Source: Moritella sp. 5 (GTDB taxonomy: Bacteria > Pseudomonadota > Gammaproteobacteria > Enterobacterales > Moritellaceae). From it: DNA of 64,000 bases. The stretch covers positions 4,744,001 through 4,808,000 of the forward strand of contig NZ_CP056122.1 in NCBI RefSeq assembly GCF_018219455.1. Reading direction: 5' to 3'. Both the position numbers and the translations under genes were made by a program. The notes under the pieces are model-generated. The model was not told where the DNA came from, searched no databases, and worked only from the letters and a program-made list of their open reading frames with translations. Each line of letters starts with the position of its first letter. Position 1 is the first letter of the stretch. Shown in pieces: positions 1 to 9,827 of the stretch.

Positions 1-958
1 ATTTAGCACGAGCATATTCAGGATGTGATTCCAAACCTGGATAATAAACACGTTCAACTTTTGGGTGATTCTCTAACATTAATGCTAAAGCTAATGCCGA
101 ACCTGACGATTGCTTAATTCGCAGAGCCATGGTTTCTGAACCTAACGCTAATTGGCCAGCCGCTTCAGAACTCAGACAGGCGCCCATATCACGTAAGCCT
201 TTCTTCTTCATTTGCGCATAACCCCACATAGCTGGGTCACCTTTACGGTACGCTTCAAATATATTCGGGTACTGTGACCAGTCAAATAAACCAGTATCTG
301 TTACAGAGCCGCCAATCACATTTCCGTGACCACCAAAATATTTTGATAGTGAAGTAACGATAAGATGACTTTTCACGACTTTAGGTTGGAACAAATACGC
401 TGACGTTAATGTATTATCAACAACATATAGTAAACCTTTGGCATCACATAACTCGCCGATTTCGGCTAAGTCACAAACTTGTGTCGCAGGATTTGCAATT
501 GTTTCTACAAACACCATTTTCGTATTTTCTTGGCAAGCTGCAGCAACGTTAGCCACATCTGTCGCATCAACAAGTGTCACTTCAATGCCAAAACTTTTTA
601 ATGTACCAAATACACTTGAGGTATTACCAAATAAGAAACGGCTGGCAACAATATGATCGCCACCTTTTAATAAAGTCAAAAATACCGCAACAATCGCCGC
701 CATACCAGAGCTAAAACAGAGTGATGCTTTACCCTGCTCCATTTCGCAGATCATGTTTTGCAACATATCAATCGTTGGCGTAGCTTGACGAGCATAAGCT
801 TGGCCAGCTTGGCGGCCTTGGAAGATATCGATAAGATCTTGAATGTCATCATAACCATAAGTGGCAGAGTTATAAATTGGCGCGTGAATAGCACCAAACT
901 CTAAATTTTGGTTGTGATCATGATGAACTAAATGAGTAGTGAATCCCTGCTCTTTCAT
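1..958 (-). CDS. PLP-dependent trans-sulfuration enzyme, partial (probable methionine gamma-lyase or cystathionine lyase/synthase)
   Basis: Translated from the minus strand: ATG at 958-956, preceded by an AAGGA ribosome site, then 319 codons open to the window edge, so the C-terminus is missing. The protein belongs to the Cys/Met-metabolism PLP family (aspartate aminotransferase fold I). Visible marks are the N-terminal YARQATPT phosphate-binding segment, CFSSGMAA, VVDNT, and SLSKYFGGHGNVIGG, whose Lys should form the PLP Schiff base. Members cleave or make thioether amino acids (cystathionine, methionine, homocysteine) in the cytosol. Which reaction applies cannot be read from this part; methionine gamma-lyase is only a guess. 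It lies 97 bases downstream of asnC on the same strand, and the gap holds a hairpin. Confidence 0.85.
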   Translation of the reverse strand, partial: MKEQGFTTHLVHHDHNQNLEFGAIHAPIYNSATYGYDDIQDLIDIFQGRQAGQAYARQATPTIDMLQNMICEMEQGKASLCFSSGMAAIVAVFLTLLKGGDHIVASRFLFGNTSSVFGTLKSFGIEVTLVDATDVANVAAACQENTKMVFVETIANPATQVCDLAEIGELCDAKGLLYVVDNTLTSAYLFQPKVVKSHLIVTSLSKYFGGHGNVIGGSVTDTGLFDWSQYPNIFEAYRKGDPAMWGYAQMKKKGLRDMGACLSSEAAGQLALGSETMALRIKQSSGSALALALMLENHPKVERVYYPGLESHPEYARAK

Positions 959-985
959 TGATATTCCTTCATACAACAAATTGAC

Positions 986-1018
986 GTTAACCTCATTATT
1001 GATCAGGATGAGGCTAAC
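986..1018 (-). promoter_or_regulatory. Hairpin between asnC and the lyase gene
   Basis: Arms 986-996 and 1008-1018 are complementary over 11 positions with one wobble, around an 11-base loop. No U-tract follows, so it is not a classic terminator. It could be an attenuator, an RNA stabiliser, or a regulator site. Confidence 0.35.
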
Positions 1019-1055
1019 TTATAGCATTTATGTCATTTATAATTAGCGGTGAAGG

Positions 1056-1517
1056 TTATGGGTGAACACCACGACTAATTGGGTTTTGTAATGAGATCAA
1101 TGTTTCGGTCGATTGTACTTCTTCAATCTGTTGAATTTTATCAATCAGTACTTTTTGTAGTTCATCAATCGAGCGCGTCATCAACTTAACAAAAATATTG
1201 TAATTACCCGTTGTGTAATACGCTTCAACGACTTCATCTAACGCTTTTAATTGTGCCAACGCAGAAGGGTAATCCTTTGCGCTCTTTAGATTAATACCAA
1301 TAAAACAACACACGTCATAACCGAGCTTTTTCGGGCATACTTCAACTTTAGTGCCAAGAATAACACCTGTTGTTTTCATTTTTTCGACACGTACATGAAT
1401 AGTACCCGCACTTACGTTAAACTTTTTTGCCAGTTCAGCATAAGGTACACGCGCGTTAACCATGAGTGCATTAAGGATTTTTTTATCTAATTCATCAAGA
1501 TGAGCATTAAGCGACAT
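1056..1517 (-). CDS. asnC: AsnC, Lrp/AsnC-family transcriptional regulator
   Basis: 153 residues with an N-terminal winged helix-turn-helix (about 10-60; LDKKILNAL, YAELAKKFNVS, GTIHVRVEKM) and a C-terminal effector-binding domain. The stretches LGYDVCCFIGI, YPSALAQL, EAYYTTGNYNIF and QSTETLISLQNPI match my memory of E. coli AsnC almost residue for residue, so this is AsnC rather than Lrp. AsnC senses asparagine and in E. coli controls the divergent asnA; no asnA is next to it here. The start at 1517 is preferred over the upstream ATG at 1544 because GGAAAAG sits at the right distance and the length then fits the 152-residue family norm. The downstream same-strand gene is the PLP lyase. Confidence 0.9.
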   Translation of the reverse strand: MSLNAHLDELDKKILNALMVNARVPYAELAKKFNVSAGTIHVRVEKMKTTGVILGTKVEVCPKKLGYDVCCFIGINLKSAKDYPSALAQLKALDEVVEAYYTTGNYNIFVKLMTRSIDELQKVLIDKIQQIEEVQSTETLISLQNPISRGVHP

Positions 1518-1788
1518 TACAACTTTTCCGATCATAAGTAACAATACAAGAAGTCGATTATAACGCTAAAACCCTAATCATCTAGCGTATAATTTGAATA
1601 ATCTTGAAAAAATACCACCTTTTTGACTGCATAATTGAGATTTATCCAATATTCCATTAATTAACCTTTGAATTTCATCTAAATTAAAATAAGTTTCACG
1701 ACAAAGTGAAAAAGACTATTGGTCACATAGCAAGCTTGAGTTACCATTTCGGCCTGCACACAGCGCAATTTTTCATTCAGGTAATTTC

Positions 1789-2712
1789 ATGTCTCAACAA
1801 CAATACAATCTTATCGTCGTACTTGGTGCGACCGCATCGGGGAAAACACGTTTAGGTGTCGATCTGGCAAAACAATTAAACGGGGAAGTAATCTCGGGTG
1901 ATTCTCGACAGGTATATACTGGTTTAGATATTGGGTCAGGCAAAGATTTAGCTGAATATGGCGAGGTACCTTATCATTTAATTGATATTATCGGACCCGG
2001 TAAAGAATATAACGCCTTTCAATTTCAACGTGATTTCTTCAAGGTATTTAAAGACATTAACCAACGCGGTAAATTACCACTCCTTGTCGGCGGTACCGGT
2101 CTATATATAGATGCGGTGGTTGCTGGTTATGAATTTGTGCATGTCGATAAAAATATTAGCCAGCGTGAACAGTTTTCAGACATGGCACTCGAAGCCGTAC
2201 AACAAATCTTATTTGAGTTAGACAGCGATGCGTATCAAGCAACCGATATTACCGTGCGACCACGCTTATACCGCGCCATTGAAATAGCCCAGCATGCTAC
2301 ATCACTAACCACGCCTGCGGCTAAAGCCCCTCTACCTGATATCAAACCACTCTATTTTGGGATCAAATGGGAACGAAATGTATTACGCCAACGTATTACC
2401 CTACGTTTAAAAGAACGCTTAGAAAACGGCATGATAGAAGAAGTTAAAGGCTTATTAGCGCAAGGTGTAACACATGAAAAATTAGAATACTTTGGCCTTG
2501 AATATCGCTTTGTCAGTCAGTATGTTGCAGGGAAGATTAGTTATGAGGACATGTTTGATAAACTCAATGTCGCGATCCATAAATACGCCAAACGCCAAGA
2601 TACTTGGTTTAGAAGGATGGAACGTAACGGGGCTAAAATACATTGGTTGGATGGTACCAAAGATATCAATGAACAAGCTCAACATGTACTGAGTCAATTT
2701 AATCAAGTCTAA
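1789..2712 (+). CDS. MiaA-like tRNA dimethylallyltransferase, divergent type
   Basis: 307 residues of the IPP-transferase family, which adds a dimethylallyl group to N6 of A37 in tRNAs reading UNN codons. Seen: P-loop GATASGKT (13-20), DSRQVYTG (38-45) with the conserved Asp, LLVGGTGLY (98-106) with the catalytic Thr, and GLEYRF (236-241) plus AKRQDTWFRR near the C-terminus. The usual gammaproteobacterial MiaA has DSA-IYRGMDIGTAKP and VGYRQ at these places. Here DIGSGKDL and GLEYR replace them, as in a divergent MiaA branch of other phyla. The normal gammaproteobacterial miaA lies between mutL and hfq; this gene stands alone, so it may be a second, acquired copy. Fold assignment is sure; in vivo substrate is not. 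Confidence 0.8.
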   Translation: MSQQQYNLIVVLGATASGKTRLGVDLAKQLNGEVISGDSRQVYTGLDIGSGKDLAEYGEVPYHLIDIIGPGKEYNAFQFQRDFFKVFKDINQRGKLPLLVGGTGLYIDAVVAGYEFVHVDKNISQREQFSDMALEAVQQILFELDSDAYQATDITVRPRLYRAIEIAQHATSLTTPAAKAPLPDIKPLYFGIKWERNVLRQRITLRLKERLENGMIEEVKGLLAQGVTHEKLEYFGLEYRFVSQYVAGKISYEDMFDKLNVAIHKYAKRQDTWFRRMERNGAKIHWLDGTKDINEQAQHVLSQFNQV

Positions 2713-2744
2713 CTAGATATTAACCATAAATTCTAAGCATAAAA

Positions 2745-2769
2745 AAGCCACACCGAACGGGTGTGGCTT
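2745..2769. terminator. Bidirectional terminator between miaA-like gene and symporter
   Basis: Arms 2745-2754 and 2760-2769 (AAGCCACACC / GGTGTGGCTT) with a short loop. On the minus strand it is followed by six T, so it suits the symporter transcript best; it also lies just past the plus-strand stop. Confidence 0.85.
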
Positions 2770-2809
2770 CTTATCTTATTAGCTTAAATATTTATTAACT
2801 AAATTCTTA

Positions 2810-4045
2810 TTATTTAGTTACTTGATGCTCTGGATTATATTTATCCATTACCACTGCACAAACAGCATCACCAGTAATATTCAATGCGGTACGCACCATA
2901 TCAAAGATACGGTCTAACGCGAACAATAGTGGTAAACCTTCGATTGGGATGCCCGCAGCCAATAATACTGCAACAACAAGGAAAGACGGCCCAGGAACAC
3001 CCGCTTGACCAATCGCACCTAATGTCGATGTGAAGATAATCGCAGCGTAAGCAGCCATACCTAATTCAACATTAAACATTTGCGCAAAAAACACAGCTAC
3101 TAGGCCGTAATAAATGGCATTACCACTCATGTTGATCGTCGCACCTAACGGCAATACAAACGATGCCGTTGAGTTAGCAATTTTTAATTCTTTTTCACAT
3201 ACTTCCAATGTCACTGGCAATGTCGCCATTGATGACGCCGTCGATAATGCTAACGCTTGTGGTTTCTTCATCGCAGACATGAATTTCAGTACTGGCGTAT
3301 CAGAGAAGAATTTCACAACAAGAGGGTAGAATATAAAGCCATAGATAATAATCGCAGCAATATAAACAACAAATAGTTTCATTACCACAGCTAGCGCGCT
3401 AAAACCAAACGTACCAACCGATTCCGCCATCAGACCAAATACACCAATAGGGGCAATAATCATCACGCAGTTAATCATCCAAACGAATGCATCGATAATG
3501 GTATTTAAGCCATCCATAATTGGTTTTGCACGTTTACGCTCAACTTTCGTTAACGCAATACCAAAGAAGATACTGAATACTAAAATTTGGAGAATGTTAC
3601 CACTGGTTAACGCACTAAATACGTTAGTTGGGATCATGCCAATTATAGTCTCAAATACACCGGGCAGTGCACCCTGTTCAGCGGTTACAGCAACGAGACC
3701 AACTGTATTTTGAGAGAAATCAACACCAACACCTGGTTCAAATACGGTACCCATCACTAACGCCAGTGCAACAGCAATCGCAGACGTCAACATGAAGAAT
3801 ACAAATGTACCGACGCCAATTTTTCCGGCAGAAGGACTATCACCGAGATTCGCCGCACCCGCAATAATCGATACCGCAACAAGTGGGATAACTAACATTT
3901 TGATCAGATTAATGAACAAGGCACCCAGTGGCGCAAAAATGGCAGCGCCTTCACCCATAAAGGCACCGACAGCGGCACCGATAATCATAGCAACTACAAC
4001 TTGAAACCCAATATTTTTAACCAGACTCTTTTTATCCTTAAGCAA
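2810..4045 (-). CDS. Dicarboxylate/amino acid:cation symporter (DAACS, GltP/GltPh family)
   Basis: 411 residues with about eight hydrophobic segments and two re-entrant hairpins, the family norm. HP1 motif STASSMATLPVTL is at about 268-280; the TM8 signature DRIFDMVRTALNITGD (378-393) keeps the Asp, Arg and Asn that bind substrate and sodium in GltPh. The TM7 motif, normally NMDGT, reads NMSGN (305-309), so the sodium-ligating Asp is Ser here. The family takes up glutamate, aspartate, C4-dicarboxylates or neutral amino acids across the inner membrane. Substrate cannot be fixed; the altered TM7 motif may mean different cation coupling. The gene is monocistronic and converges on the miaA-like gene. 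Confidence 0.85.
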   Translation of the reverse strand: MLKDKKSLVKNIGFQVVVAMIIGAAVGAFMGEGAAIFAPLGALFINLIKMLVIPLVAVSIIAGAANLGDSPSAGKIGVGTFVFFMLTSAIAVALALVMGTVFEPGVGVDFSQNTVGLVAVTAEQGALPGVFETIIGMIPTNVFSALTSGNILQILVFSIFFGIALTKVERKRAKPIMDGLNTIIDAFVWMINCVMIIAPIGVFGLMAESVGTFGFSALAVVMKLFVVYIAAIIIYGFIFYPLVVKFFSDTPVLKFMSAMKKPQALALSTASSMATLPVTLEVCEKELKIANSTASFVLPLGATINMSGNAIYYGLVAVFFAQMFNVELGMAAYAAIIFTSTLGAIGQAGVPGPSFLVVAVLLAAGIPIEGLPLLFALDRIFDMVRTALNITGDAVCAVVMDKYNPEHQVTK

Positions 4046-4230
4046 AACACTCTCCTAATAAGGCTTTATGCGATATATTATACGTTAACAAAAACGCGGC
4101 GAAGATAACACAACAAGTTAGCTATAAATGTGATCAAACGCCAACTTTTTAAGTGCATGTTTGCAAAATCGATAACAAAGCAGTGCCTTTTTAGGATAAA
4201 TGATAATCTAGGGTCTAAATCTACGATCCA

Positions 4231-6258
4231 TCAATCTTGATTAAGTAATGCCATTAATCCACTCACACGTTCCGTACGTAATTTGATCGCTTTTTTCAGT
4301 ACAGTGACGTTAGTAAATATGTCTAGTTTCTCTTTTGCACGGGTAATACCGGTATAAACGAGCTCTCTGGTTAGCACCGGGTTAAAGCGATTTGGTAGTA
4401 TCATTACCGTATGTCGAAACTCAGAACCCTGCGATTTATGGATCGTCATCGCAAAGACAGTTTGATGTGGCGGTAATCTGCTAGGTAGAAAAGACTGCAC
4501 ATTACCGTCCGCCATTTCAAAATAAACCCGCATACGATCATCTTCATCTAACATACAAATGCCAATGTCACCATTGTATAAACCGAGACCATGATCGTTA
4601 TTGGTGATCATGATCGGTCTGCCCGCATACCATTCAGACTGATTTTTACGGATCTTACGCGCCGACTGTAATGCCTTTTCGATGCGTTGATTTAAACCAT
4701 GTACACCGAAGTCACCCTCTCTGATCGCAGTTAGAATTTGAAAATCATTAAAACTGCGCAATATTGATTTAGCTTCGTCTTCGCTCGGTGATACCACAAC
4801 CTTAGCAAGGTAATCTTGATAACCTTGTTTCGCCATTGTGATTAGCGCGTCGTAGGTTTCTGTCGATAACGGGTGCAAGTGAATATCATCGTGTTGATTT
4901 TCCCAAACACGATCAAACTCATTCAGATCACCTCTATTTACCGCGCTAGCTAAACAGCCAATACCGGATTCGGCATCAAAACGATAACTCTTACGTAATA
5001 AACACAAACTGTCATAAATAGCCGCTGCATCAGAGGCTTGATATTGACTCAGTTCATAGTCAGTAATCTTCGATAACCAGTTAGCTTGTTCTGCCGAATA
5101 ACCGGACTCAGCATAAGCACAAATATCCGCTAATACAGAACCCGCTTCTACCGAGGCAAGTTGATCTTTATCGCCCAACAGTATCAATCGTGCATGCGGT
5201 GGTAATGCCGTTAACAACTTTGCCATTAGCGGTAAATCCACCATCGAGGCTTCATCTACCACCAATACATCAAGATGTAAGGGATTATCTTTATTATGAC
5301 GAAATGCTTGTCGATTCGGGATAACACCTAATAATCGGTGTATCGTTCCCGCTTGCTCGGGGATAAGATCCGCAACGCTAACGTGTAAATCGAGTTTACC
5401 TTTGGCACCCGCAATCGATTCAGTTAACCGTGCAGCGGCTTTACCAGTTGGTGCTACAAGTTTAATGGTTAACGCTTGTTGCGCTAATAATCCCTGTTCG
5501 ATTAATAACGCTAACAACTTGGTTACTGTGGTGGTTTTACCTGTACCCGGCCCCCCAGAGATAACTGAAAAGTGACGAGTAGCAGCAACCGCCACCGATA
5601 ATTTTTGCCAGTTTAAGCAGTATGCTTCAGGTATTAAACTATCCAATGCATGTAGTTCTTGGGCATTTTTAGCTGTGAGTAATACCTGCTCAACATCCTG
5701 CCAACTAATCCGGCCTTTCTTCACCACATCAAGATATTTAGCCACAAATGCTTGTGCACTAAAATTGGCTTCTCGTTCTTTGGCGAGTATAGGAAATAGG
5801 AAACCATAATCACGTTTGAACAAACGATTAAGACTGGCTCTTAAATCAGGTTGCTGACTTTGTTTTGCCAAATCTTTTAATTGTTGCGCCACTTGTAACT
5901 CGTAAGCCCAGTATCGCTGTAAATATAATTTATTGGCATCGTTCACAAACTGTAATGGTGCCGACTCACCAACCACCAACGAATTTTCTAATAATGTCGG
6001 CCAAGTAATGCTACGACTCGGGACTTCAGCCAGTAACAGATGTGAACGGGTTAAATTCAAATCAAATAATGCATTGCAGTCTATATTTTTTAAATCAATA
6101 CAGACATGCCCTTTGCCCAGTTGATAACTGGTTAAGCAGGCTAATAAAATAATAGCGGGGTCAGATTCATAATTACTGATAAAACGAGCAAACTGGTAAT
6201 CCAATTGACGAATTATATTTTCGTTGGCTAATTCTTTGAGACAATGAAGTACACTCAT
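4231..6258 (-). CDS. recD: Exodeoxyribonuclease V alpha subunit RecD
   Basis: 675 residues. RecD is the 5'-3' helicase of RecBCD, which unwinds and degrades double-strand ends until Chi. Seen: N-terminal domain, Walker A GGPGTGKT (235-242), Walker B VVDEASMVDL (about 335), GDKDQLASVEAG, and C-terminal AMTIHKSQGSEF and YTGITRAKEKL, the last helicase motifs. It is somewhat longer than E. coli RecD (608). The start overlaps the recB stop as ATGA, so translation is coupled. It is the last gene of recC-recB-recD. Confidence 0.97.
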   Translation of the reverse strand: MSVLHCLKELANENIIRQLDYQFARFISNYESDPAIILLACLTSYQLGKGHVCIDLKNIDCNALFDLNLTRSHLLLAEVPSRSITWPTLLENSLVVGESAPLQFVNDANKLYLQRYWAYELQVAQQLKDLAKQSQQPDLRASLNRLFKRDYGFLFPILAKEREANFSAQAFVAKYLDVVKKGRISWQDVEQVLLTAKNAQELHALDSLIPEAYCLNWQKLSVAVAATRHFSVISGGPGTGKTTTVTKLLALLIEQGLLAQQALTIKLVAPTGKAAARLTESIAGAKGKLDLHVSVADLIPEQAGTIHRLLGVIPNRQAFRHNKDNPLHLDVLVVDEASMVDLPLMAKLLTALPPHARLILLGDKDQLASVEAGSVLADICAYAESGYSAEQANWLSKITDYELSQYQASDAAAIYDSLCLLRKSYRFDAESGIGCLASAVNRGDLNEFDRVWENQHDDIHLHPLSTETYDALITMAKQGYQDYLAKVVVSPSEDEAKSILRSFNDFQILTAIREGDFGVHGLNQRIEKALQSARKIRKNQSEWYAGRPIMITNNDHGLGLYNGDIGICMLDEDDRMRVYFEMADGNVQSFLPSRLPPHQTVFAMTIHKSQGSEFRHTVMILPNRFNPVLTRELVYTGITRAKEKLDIFTNVTVLKKAIKLRTERVSGLMALLNQD

Positions 6259-9200
6259 GATGCGAGCTCTCCTAAAAATAAATCATCTAACTGCATAACA
6301 AAGTCGAATGATGGTTTAGTAAAGAATACGCCATATTGATCACCTGTTTCGACTTGCATGCCACGCAAGAACAAATAATAAACGCCACCGAAATGTTGCT
6401 CATAGTTGTAATCTGGAATACGTGAACGTAAGAAACGGTGTAACGCTAAGGTATACAGTTGATACTGCAGTTCATATCTGTGCTCAATCATCACCTGATT
6501 AATCGCCCCAAAGGTATAATCCGCTTGGCTGTCACCTAAATGATTCGATTTATAATCCAGTACGTAATAACGACCTTCATAAACAAACACCAGATCGATA
6601 AAACCTTTTAACATGCCACTTACTTGCTGAAAATCAAGCTCACCAGCCTGCTGAGAAAGCCCATCATGCTGCTTTATCAATGTATTTAAATCATCACAGT
6701 TAAGCGATGAAATTGGCATAAAGAATTCCATCTCCACTTTTTTCTGGGTTGGCGTTAACTGGCGTAAACTAAAGCCATCCTGCAATGGACAATCCAGTAC
6801 TTGGTTAACCAGTTCAAGTAATACAGGCAACCAAGCTAAGTCATACCCTTCGCGCTCGAGCAGTTGTAATATTTGCTCGGTGAGTATATCTTCATCAACA
6901 TTGGAAAAATCAATGTGCTCAAACACCGTATGCAATAAGGTACCGGCTGCAGCACCACGCGGGAAACTAAAAATATCCCAACGAATTTCCTGTTCATCTT
7001 CTTTTTCGGTATCCACTTCAGCATCGAATCCGGGTAATTCTAACGATGCGTCATAACTAGAATGACGGTTACCATGACTATGGCGAGATAATGCAGAATA
7101 ACTCGTTACCCACCAGTTTTTACTAATCGGGTTTATCATCGTCTTAGCTTGATAAACCACAGGCGGTGCAACGATGGGTTGATAAGCATCGACCGCCGCT
7201 AACGGTGGAGATACGACATCAACACAAGTCTGCTGTTCGGCAAGTTTTTCGATACAGGCTTTAAATTCAGTATCTTTGCACTCTTCGCCTTGCTGTAATA
7301 AATATCCCATCGCATTTAAGTGCATTTTATTATGAGAATTACCCATTTTAACCGCACCTAAGCCTAACCAAGTAGCATAAACACCCCGCGTTAATGCCAC
7401 ATATAACAGACGTAGATCTTCAGCAAGACGTTCTTGGTCAGCTTGTTCTTTCGCAGTCTCTAACGCTTCTTCGTCATCTAAATCAAGATGCACATAAGTA
7501 TGGCCATCCTGATGATAAAGTGGCGTTGAAGCTTGTCTTGTCGCACAAATAAACGGCAGGAATACTAAATTATATTCCAGCCCTTTGGACTTATGGATCG
7601 TCACTACCTGTACGAGATCGGCTTCACTTTCTAAACGAACCAGCTGCTCTTGCGCATCACTATTTGGGTTTTCAATTTTTTCACCAAACCAGCGGAACAG
7701 GCTATACTCGCCATCTAATTCCAAACTCGCTTCTTGTAATAATTCGCCCAAATGCAGAACATCAGTCAAACGCCTATCACCACCTTGGGCTGAGAGCATG
7801 ATCGCGGCAATATTTTGCTGATTAAGTAATAACCTTAATGCTGGTAAAAACCCTTGCCACTGTAGGGTATTTTGATATTGCTTAAATTCCGCAACGGTTT
7901 GTTCCCAGACTTTTTCATCATTACTCAGTTGATCTAACTCAATCGCAGGCTTCTCAAAAATAGCGGTCGCTAATGCAGCTCGTAGTAAACCTTCATCTTC
8001 AGGATTCAAAATAGCGGCAAAAATATGATACAACTCGCGCGCTTCACGTGTTGCGAATACACTTTCACGATTCGACATATATACACTAGGGACAGACAAA
8101 GCATCAAGCTGGTCACGTACTAACTTAGCTTCCGCCCCCGTTCGCACAAGAACAGCAATATCTCCCGCTTTAACGGCCCGACCAGATAGCATCGCGTTAC
8201 CTTGCTGCGCATCTGTTAATAATGTCGCGATCTGATTAGCGGTCGCTTTGGCATAGACTTGTTGATACAGGCCCTTGGTCATATTTTTCTGACCTTCTTC
8301 TTCGTGTAACCAAAGCTGTAATGCTGCAGGTTCAAGACCATTCAATAACAAAGGTTTACTTTTACCTTGCGATTCAACAGGCTGAAAACTAATACTGTCT
8401 TCATAAATGAAAGGTTTATTGGCATGCCTAAACACACGGTTTACCGCACTGACCATCGCAGTCGAAGAACGCCAATTTTTAGCTAAGGTGTAATGATCAT
8501 CAACATTTTCACGGGCTTGCATATAGGTAAAAATATCTGCGCCACGGAAACTATAAATAGCTTGTTTCGGATCACCAATCATAAATAAACCAGCACCATC
8601 TTGTTTACCGTAGATAGTATTAAAAATATCGTATTGCTGCTGATCGGTATCTTGGAATTCGTCAATCATGGCAATCGGATATTGGCTGCGAATACATTCA
8701 GCTAAGCTCGCAGCTTGATCGCCCACTAATGCTTCAGATAATCCCGACAACAGATCATCAAAAGACAATAGCTGTGATTGATTTTTGGTTTTCATCACAC
8801 GAGCACGCACGTACTCAACCGCTTTCACAATAAAACAATCTTTAAGTGATAATGGCTGCTCTAATAAGACTTCAATATCGCAGAACACTGGATGCTCTGG
8901 CGATTGTTTGCCTTTTTTAGTTTTAGCGGTTAAAACATGCTGGGCAAATTTAACGATACTATCAGGTAAGTCATTTTGCTTAGTTTCTGATTGCGACCAA
9001 CTGAGCATTTCATTTAGCCACTTTGCTACGCTAGCAACACGATAACTATTGCCATTCAAGTTACCCGCTTGAATTAATTCACAGAGCTCACAGGCATTTG
9101 TAAACCATGCGTCTTTGACCTGCTGAATCGATAAAATTAATTTATCGTAGCTCTGCTCAATATCCTCACTGCCGGTTTTAGCAATAAACTCGATATCGGT

Positions 9201-9827
9201 ATTAGATAAGTACCCCGAAATATCGCGCAGCAGTGCTTGTGGTGAGGACCAAAAGCTATGCACCATATCAATCATACCATCTTTATAACGGTAGAAATGA
9301 CTACGCCAAAAATCAGCAATAGCATTAAATTTTAACTGCGATTCATCAGTAATAAATTCGCTTTCAAATAATGCCCCGGACTCAAATGCATTTTGCTTCA
9401 GCATACGCTGACAAAAGCCATGAATGGTATAAATAGCCGCTTCATCCATCTGCCTTTCTGCGGCCAATAATGATTTAGCACAACGCGCATAATCCTGAAC
9501 GTGGGTATCAGCCAGTAACAGATTAATCACCGGATCATCACTATAGCCAATACTAAAAGCAATACGTGCTTGATGAATACGAGCCCGAATGCGATCACGT
9601 AATTCAGCCGTTGCCGCTTCTGTAAATGTTACTACCAATATTTGGTCTACATTTAATGCTTCGATTTGACCTTCTTTGTTATAAGCATTATCGCCGCCGT
9701 GCCCTAACAACAAGCGCAAATATAAACTGGCAATAGTAAATGTTTTACCTGTACCTGCAGATGCTTCGATCAGGCGTTCACCATAGAGGGGGAACGTCAT
9801 CGCATTAAGGATATTTACGTCAGCCAT
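6255..9827 (-). CDS. recB: Exodeoxyribonuclease V beta subunit RecB
   Basis: 1190 residues. UvrD-type 3'-5' helicase fused to the single nuclease of RecBCD; also loads RecA after Chi. Seen: Walker A ASAGTGKT (22-29), IDEFQDTDQQQYDIF (motif II), TIHKSKGLEYNLVFLPF (motif V) and LLYVALTRG (motif VI). The C-terminal nuclease keeps GTLLHTVFEH (His near 966), GFIDLVF (Asp near 1077) and VLDYKSNHLG (Asp and Lys near 1090), so all metal-binding and catalytic residues are present. The start overlaps the recC stop by one base (TAATG). Confidence 0.97.
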   Translation of the reverse strand: MADVNILNAMTFPLYGERLIEASAGTGKTFTIASLYLRLLLGHGGDNAYNKEGQIEALNVDQILVVTFTEAATAELRDRIRARIHQARIAFSIGYSDDPVINLLLADTHVQDYARCAKSLLAAERQMDEAAIYTIHGFCQRMLKQNAFESGALFESEFITDESQLKFNAIADFWRSHFYRYKDGMIDMVHSFWSSPQALLRDISGYLSNTDIEFIAKTGSEDIEQSYDKLILSIQQVKDAWFTNACELCELIQAGNLNGNSYRVASVAKWLNEMLSWSQSETKQNDLPDSIVKFAQHVLTAKTKKGKQSPEHPVFCDIEVLLEQPLSLKDCFIVKAVEYVRARVMKTKNQSQLLSFDDLLSGLSEALVGDQAASLAECIRSQYPIAMIDEFQDTDQQQYDIFNTIYGKQDGAGLFMIGDPKQAIYSFRGADIFTYMQARENVDDHYTLAKNWRSSTAMVSAVNRVFRHANKPFIYEDSISFQPVESQGKSKPLLLNGLEPAALQLWLHEEEGQKNMTKGLYQQVYAKATANQIATLLTDAQQGNAMLSGRAVKAGDIAVLVRTGAEAKLVRDQLDALSVPSVYMSNRESVFATREARELYHIFAAILNPEDEGLLRAALATAIFEKPAIELDQLSNDEKVWEQTVAEFKQYQNTLQWQGFLPALRLLLNQQNIAAIMLSAQGGDRRLTDVLHLGELLQEASLELDGEYSLFRWFGEKIENPNSDAQEQLVRLESEADLVQVVTIHKSKGLEYNLVFLPFICATRQASTPLYHQDGHTYVHLDLDDEEALETAKEQADQERLAEDLRLLYVALTRGVYATWLGLGAVKMGNSHNKMHLNAMGYLLQQGEECKDTEFKACIEKLAEQQTCVDVVSPPLAAVDAYQPIVAPPVVYQAKTMINPISKNWWVTSYSALSRHSHGNRHSSYDASLELPGFDAEVDTEKEDEQEIRWDIFSFPRGAAAGTLLHTVFEHIDFSNVDEDILTEQILQLLEREGYDLAWLPVLLELVNQVLDCPLQDGFSLRQLTPTQKKVEMEFFMPISSLNCDDLNTLIKQHDGLSQQAGELDFQQVSGMLKGFIDLVFVYEGRYYVLDYKSNHLGDSQADYTFGAINQVMIEHRYELQYQLYTLALHRFLRSRIPDYNYEQHFGGVYYLFLRGMQVETGDQYGVFFTKPSFDFVMQLDDLFLGELAS

